Shown in pieces: positions 5,867-9,124 of a DNA stretch of 9,124 nucleotides. The position numbers and the translations under genes were made by a program. The first letter of the stretch is position 1, and every line of letters starts with the position of its first letter. The notes beneath the pieces were generated by a model. That model saw only the letters and a program-made list of their open reading frames with translations, did no database searches and was not told the DNA's origin. Source of the stretch: Rhodothermales bacterium (lineage in GTDB: Bacteria; Bacteroidota; Rhodothermia; Rhodothermales; UBA10348). The stretch is taken from NCBI GenBank assembly GCA_013003255.1, contig JABDJZ010000404.1, forward strand, positions 1-9,124, given 5' to 3'.

Positions 5867-8800
5867 ACAGTGGCGGTAGTTCGAGAGGTCGACATTACTT
5901 CAAACTCATCAGTCATCGGAAAACGGACCTCGCACAGAGTGCCTCCGGTGGGCTTGCGCTCCGCCGTCATTTCACCCCGAAGCCTGGAGACCAGCGCCGA
6001 GACCAGTCGCAGACCGAGTCCATCGGCCTCCTCCGGGCTTGGCAGGTCGGGCATGCCGAGACCATCATCCTCTACAGATAAGATTCCCATCCCCGTTCTA
6101 CGCGCGAATTCTACCCGAATGGTGCCATCACTTCGACCGGAAAACGCATGTCGGAGTGCATTGGTAACAAATTCGGTCATGATGAGACCGCAGGAGATGG
6201 CCCGGTCAACGTCCATTTCACCCGGTTCGACATGGACATCCAATTCGATGTCGATGTCGGATCCGCCCGTAGACCGCACCAACTGCTCCGCGAGGCCCGT
6301 GAGATAGTCGACGAAATCGAAGCGGGCGATGTCCTTGGCCCGGTAGAGCCGCTCGTGGACCATGGAGAAGGAGTAGATCCGGTTGCGGCACTCGTCGAAG
6401 AGCAATTTGGTTTCAGGGTCGGGTACCTGTCTGGACTGCAGTTGGAGCAGGCTGGAGATCATCTGCAGGTTGTTCTTGACGCGGTGGTGTACCTCCCGCA
6501 GCAGGACGTCCTTCTCCAGCAGCGAGGACCGGAGCGCATCGGATTGCGCCTGGATCTGATCCTTGGCGGCCAGGACATCACGAGTGCGGGCTTCCACCAT
6601 CCGTTCCAATTCTTCCCGCTGTCGTTGCAGTTGGCCCGTCCGGGACCGAATCATCCACGCACCGGCCAGGAATGCCACGGATGCCAGTAGCATCCAGAAC
6701 CAGGACGTCTGGTAGAAATAGGGGCGGAGATCGAACAGGATGGATGCCCCGGCCTCGTTCCAGTACCCATCGTTGTTGGTCGCGGTCACATTGAAGGTGT
6801 ACGTGCCGGGCTCCAGGAAGGTATACGATGCGGTATTGCCGGCCAGTGGGGAGGACCACTGGTCTTCCAGGCCCTGAAGACGGTATCGGTAGGTTACGGC
6901 CGAGGCATCGACCAGGCTGAGCGCCGCGAATTTGAATTCGATCCGACGCGTGCCCGGGGGCAACTCGACCATGGGCCGAACCGGGATGGACACGCCATCG
7001 GCCTCGATCTGCTCCACGACCACGGGAGGGGGGACCGGGTTTCGCCTCAGGTCGCCAGGATCCAGGACGGCAACACCCGCGACGGTTGGAAACCAAAGCC
7101 GACCATCCGAACTTTTCCATCCGGAGGGCTGTGCGCCCCCGTTGATCTCAGGGGACTTGAGGCCGTCATCTGTTCCAAAGGAATCATGCGGGATGCCATC
7201 CCGGAGACCGGCCGCCAGATCAAGGGCGTGCTGTTTTCTGATGCGGGAGATACCCCTGTTTGATCCCATCCAGAGAAATCCCAGGTCATCCTCCAGAATC
7301 TGGAAGACATCCCGATCAAACAGTCCGTGGCTCACCGAAGCGGTGTGCATCGTCCCATTCGTGAAAAATGACAGACCGCCGCCCAGCGTCCCAATCCAGA
7401 GCGTGCCTTCGGAGTCCCGATAGAGCGCACTCACCAGGTCACTCCCAAGTCCGTTCTCCTGGGTGTAGGTGGTCGCATTGCCGTCTGCCGTCAGCCTGGT
7501 GAGGCCACCGCCATACGTGGCGACCCATAGGACGCCAGCCTCCGTGGCATCGACATCGACGATTGAGTCGGACCCCAGACCGTCGACCGTGGAGTAGACG
7601 CGATCTACGTCCTTCGTGATGCGGGCCAGGCCGGCATCCGTGCCAGCCCAGAGCGTACCCTCCGAATCGAGCCGAAGGGCATAGACGGAGTTGGATGGCA
7701 GTCCCCGGATCCGCCGAATTCGGCCATCGAGGACCTCAAAAATGCCCTCGTCGATTGTGGCCACCCAGACTCGTCCATCCGGAGATCCCATTACGCCGGT
7801 GACGTTAGGGCTCGGCAGGGCGGACATGATGGGGGTTGCCCGGAGTGAGGACTCTTCGATCTCGTGAACTCCGCCCCCATAGGTACCCGCCAGCATGGTC
7901 CGGGTATCGGGACGCTCGAACAGCGTGGTCACATAGCCGGTACTCAGCCCGGCCGTTTCATCAACGATGGTGATTGCTCCGTTTCGAAACCGGACCAGTC
8001 CACCACCCTCCATACCAACCCAGACACTCCCTTCTCGATCTTCATAGGTGGCCAGCACCCGTGCGCCCGGCAGGCCCTCATCGGCTCCAAATCTGTCCAA
8101 TCTGCCATCCACCTGGCGGAGCAGCGTCTGGTTCTCCATCCCAAACCAGAGTGCGCCCTCGTCATCGGCCATCATTGCCCAGACCCGCTCCGTTGGCCAC
8201 GCACGCTGTGCATCCGGGCCGGCAAGCACGCCCTCCGGGGATACCGTCAGGATCACGCCCTCCCGGGTAGCTACGACAAGCGCAAGGCCATCCGGCGAGA
8301 TCATGGTTGACACACCGAGGCCCCGGCCATTGGGCAGCGGACGGAGAATTCCCTGGTCGACCCTAAACACGCCGGAGTCCGAACCGACCCATATGATTCC
8401 GTTGGCCTGGGCGATGGACTGAACGCGTCCAAGTCCACTGGCGTCGCCCACGGCCAGGGGCTGACAGGCGTTCTCCCGGCAGTGGAACACGCCGGCCTCC
8501 CAGGTCCCGACGTAGATGCCATCGTCGCCATCGGCGAGCAGGGCCTCCACGCGAGCGTCGGACGGGATGCCGACAACCTGAGCGACTTCGCCCTCGTGGA
8601 CCGTGACTACGCCATCAAGTGTGCCGACCCAGAGTCTGCCCTGATGGTCTTCCTCGAGCGCGACGATTTGGACCCGCCCCAGGCGATCATCACGATCGAA
8701 GACGGTGAAGTCCAGTCCGTTGAAGCGAACCAGTCCTTCGTCGGTACCCAACCAGAGGTAACCGTCCGAGGTCTGGATGATGGTGACTACTGAATTCTGC

Positions 8801-8928
8801 GGGAGTCCGTCGTCCGCAGTCCAGCGGTCCATAACCATTTGGGTCATGGACTTGCCGGGGTCGACGTATGTGGTATTCGCAGTAAGCGAGGTCACCAGCA
8901 GGCTGGTGACCAGAATGGAAGCTAGCAT
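5863..8928 (-). CDS. Periplasmic two-component-regulator-propeller sensor histidine kinase (HisKA_2)
   Basis: Inner-membrane sensor of 1021 residues. Residues 1-17 are a hydrophobic signal segment (LVTSL repeated) with no basic residue. From about 40 to 625 there are fourteen propeller units, each marked by a motif like LWVGT (first Trp59, last Trp612), which makes two seven-bladed propellers. A Y_Y_Y domain (about 655-735) follows, then one membrane helix (743-760), a coiled coil, a HisKA_2 dimerisation region with EVHHRVKNN (His814-His815; one is the phospho-acceptor), and a HATPase with N-box TEFVTN (918-923), DDGLGM (954-959) and a GLGL lid motif. The same sensor layout in Bacteroides hybrid systems binds polysaccharide fragments; the ligand here is unknown. 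Unlike those hybrids, the regulator is a separate gene, overlapped by ATGA. The start has no Shine-Dalgarno: a GGAGG at 8948-8952 is 19 bases away, too far. An in-frame stop lies eleven codons upstream, so no earlier usual start exists. Confidence 0.95.
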   Translation of the reverse strand: MLASILVTSLLVTSLTANTTYVDPGKSMTQMVMDRWTADDGLPQNSVVTIIQTSDGYLWLGTDEGLVRFNGLDFTVFDRDDRLGRVQIVALEEDHQGRLWVGTLDGVVTVHEGEVAQVVGIPSDARVEALLADGDDGIYVGTWEAGVFHCRENACQPLAVGDASGLGRVQSIAQANGIIWVGSDSGVFRVDQGILRPLPNGRGLGVSTMISPDGLALVVATREGVILTVSPEGVLAGPDAQRAWPTERVWAMMADDEGALWFGMENQTLLRQVDGRLDRFGADEGLPGARVLATYEDREGSVWVGMEGGGLVRFRNGAITIVDETAGLSTGYVTTLFERPDTRTMLAGTYGGGVHEIEESSLRATPIMSALPSPNVTGVMGSPDGRVWVATIDEGIFEVLDGRIRRIRGLPSNSVYALRLDSEGTLWAGTDAGLARITKDVDRVYSTVDGLGSDSIVDVDATEAGVLWVATYGGGLTRLTADGNATTYTQENGLGSDLVSALYRDSEGTLWIGTLGGGLSFFTNGTMHTASVSHGLFDRDVFQILEDDLGFLWMGSNRGISRIRKQHALDLAAGLRDGIPHDSFGTDDGLKSPEINGGAQPSGWKSSDGRLWFPTVAGVAVLDPGDLRRNPVPPPVVVEQIEADGVSIPVRPMVELPPGTRRIEFKFAALSLVDASAVTYRYRLQGLEDQWSSPLAGNTASYTFLEPGTYTFNVTATNNDGYWNEAGASILFDLRPYFYQTSWFWMLLASVAFLAGAWMIRSRTGQLQRQREELERMVEARTRDVLAAKDQIQAQSDALRSSLLEKDVLLREVHHRVKNNLQMISSLLQLQSRQVPDPETKLLFDECRNRIYSFSMVHERLYRAKDIARFDFVDYLTGLAEQLVRSTGGSDIDIELDVHVEPGEMDVDRAISCGLIMTEFVTNALRHAFSGRSDGTIRVEFARRTGMGILSVEDDGLGMPDLPSPEEADGLGLRLVSALVSRLRGEMTAERKPTGGTLCEVRFPMTDEFEVMSTSRTTATV
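8890..8911. repeat. Perfect 10-bp inverted repeat inside the kinase signal-peptide codons
   Basis: GGTCACCAGC and GCTGGTGACC are separated by only two bases (AG). In the minus-strand mRNA the hairpin occupies about +18 to +39 from the AUG, at the edge of the region covered by an initiating ribosome. It coincides with the codons for the repeated Leu-Val-Thr-Ser, so part of the symmetry follows from the protein repeat. It could influence translation of the kinase or serve as a protein-binding site. Confidence 0.45.
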
Positions 8929-9028
8929 TGACAGGGGTGGTGGGGTGCCTCCGCGTCTTCAAAAACCGAACCGAGAAGGGAGTCTCCAGCAAAGAAAACG
9001 TTCGAAAATCCAATTATTCGACTTCGCT

Positions 9029-9045
9029 TGGTATGAAAGATACCA
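9029..9045. promoter_or_regulatory. Operator-like dyad TGGTAT-N5-ATACCA
   Basis: Perfect 6-bp arms around GAAAG, about 100 bases upstream of the kinase start in an AT-richer stretch than the genes. The size and shape are those of a dimeric regulator site. It shares two bases with the neighbouring CACAAGTG site. Confidence 0.35.
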
Positions 9046-9072
9046 CAAGTGCCTGTAAACATATCACTTGTG
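9044..9072. promoter_or_regulatory. Paired CACAAGTG / CACTTGTG sites, possible activator enhancer
   Basis: CACAAGTG (9044-9051) and CACTTGTG (9065-9072) are exact reverse complements with centres 21 bp apart, two helical turns. Each is itself close to palindromic (CAC-GTG). They lie about 43 bp before the TTGGCAC element at the right edge, which would be around -70 to -95 of that promoter, a usual enhancer position for Fis-type activators. Confidence 0.4.
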
Positions 9073-9114
9073 CGAATTCGTTAACGGAGGGGTAGCTGAA
9101 TTGGTACTTTGGAT

Positions 9115-9120
9115 TGGCAC
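9115..9120 (+). promoter_or_regulatory. Possible sigma-54 -24 element truncated by the right edge
   Basis: TGGCAC, preceded by T, is an exact -24 half of a sigma-54 promoter pointing rightwards out of the window, with the favoured purine at 9122. The -12 half would need TTGC at 9126-9129, beyond the last base. If real, it drives a gene divergent from the kinase. A six-base match alone is weak. Confidence 0.3.
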
Positions 9121-9124
9121 TACG

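Noticed and set aside
4952..6307. 451-codon + strand open frame
   Set aside because: It is antisense to both the regulator and the kinase across their overlap, where both have complete domain signatures.
7091..8754. DNA tandem repeat or CRISPR-like array within the kinase
   Set aside because: The periodicity is at protein level (propeller blades); the DNA of the units is diverged and there are no identical spaced repeats.
9086..9124. tRNA-like 5' end (GGAGGGGTAGCTGAATTGGTA resembles an acceptor plus D-arm; first bases only)
   Set aside because: The D-stem GCTG has no matching CAGC after the loop, and no anticodon arm is visible before the window ends.

Overview
The window is GC-rich (roughly 60%) bacterial DNA. 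It holds the 3' end of one gene and four complete or near-complete genes in two convergent blocks. The gene content suggests a member of the Rhodothermota/Bacteroidota: a lipoprotein M1 aminopeptidase, a periplasmic two-component-regulator-propeller kinase with a Y_Y_Y domain, and starts without clear Shine-Dalgarno sequences. This assignment is inferred from gene families and style. No marker gene is present.

Left block, + strand: an open reading frame enters from the left edge and ends at 238. It overlaps by four bases (GTGA) the GTG start of an 851-residue M1-family zinc aminopeptidase with a lipobox (235-2790). A 322-bp gap with no gene follows (2791-3112). It contains two strong hairpins that probably act as terminators for the converging transcripts.

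Right block, - strand, read from right to left: a 1021-residue membrane sensor kinase (5863-8928) has a signal segment, fourteen propeller units (two seven-bladed propellers), a Y_Y_Y domain, one membrane helix, a coiled coil, and HisKA_2 and HATPase domains. It overlaps by four bases (ATGA) a 562-residue response regulator (4178-5866) with receiver, PAS, sigma-54 AAA+ (intact GAFTGA) and Fis-type HTH domains. After a 192-bp gap comes a 290-residue protein (3113-3985) with a MobB/DUF1611-like nucleotide-binding fold whose Walker A motif has lost its glycine, lysine and Ser/Thr.

The most interesting feature is how these parts may fit together. The 192-bp gap contains a near-consensus sigma-54 promoter (perfect -24, degenerate -12), placed 37 bp or so upstream of the best start of the pseudo-P-loop gene. 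At the far right edge, beyond the kinase start, another exact TTGGCAC -24 element points out of the window and is cut off before its -12 half. Inverted-repeat sites lie upstream of both. The working model is a periplasmic signal sensed by the propeller kinase and passed to the sigma-54 activator, which switches on the adjacent pseudo-NTPase gene and an unseen divergent gene to the right. The domain calls are secure. The regulatory model is inference from short motifs.
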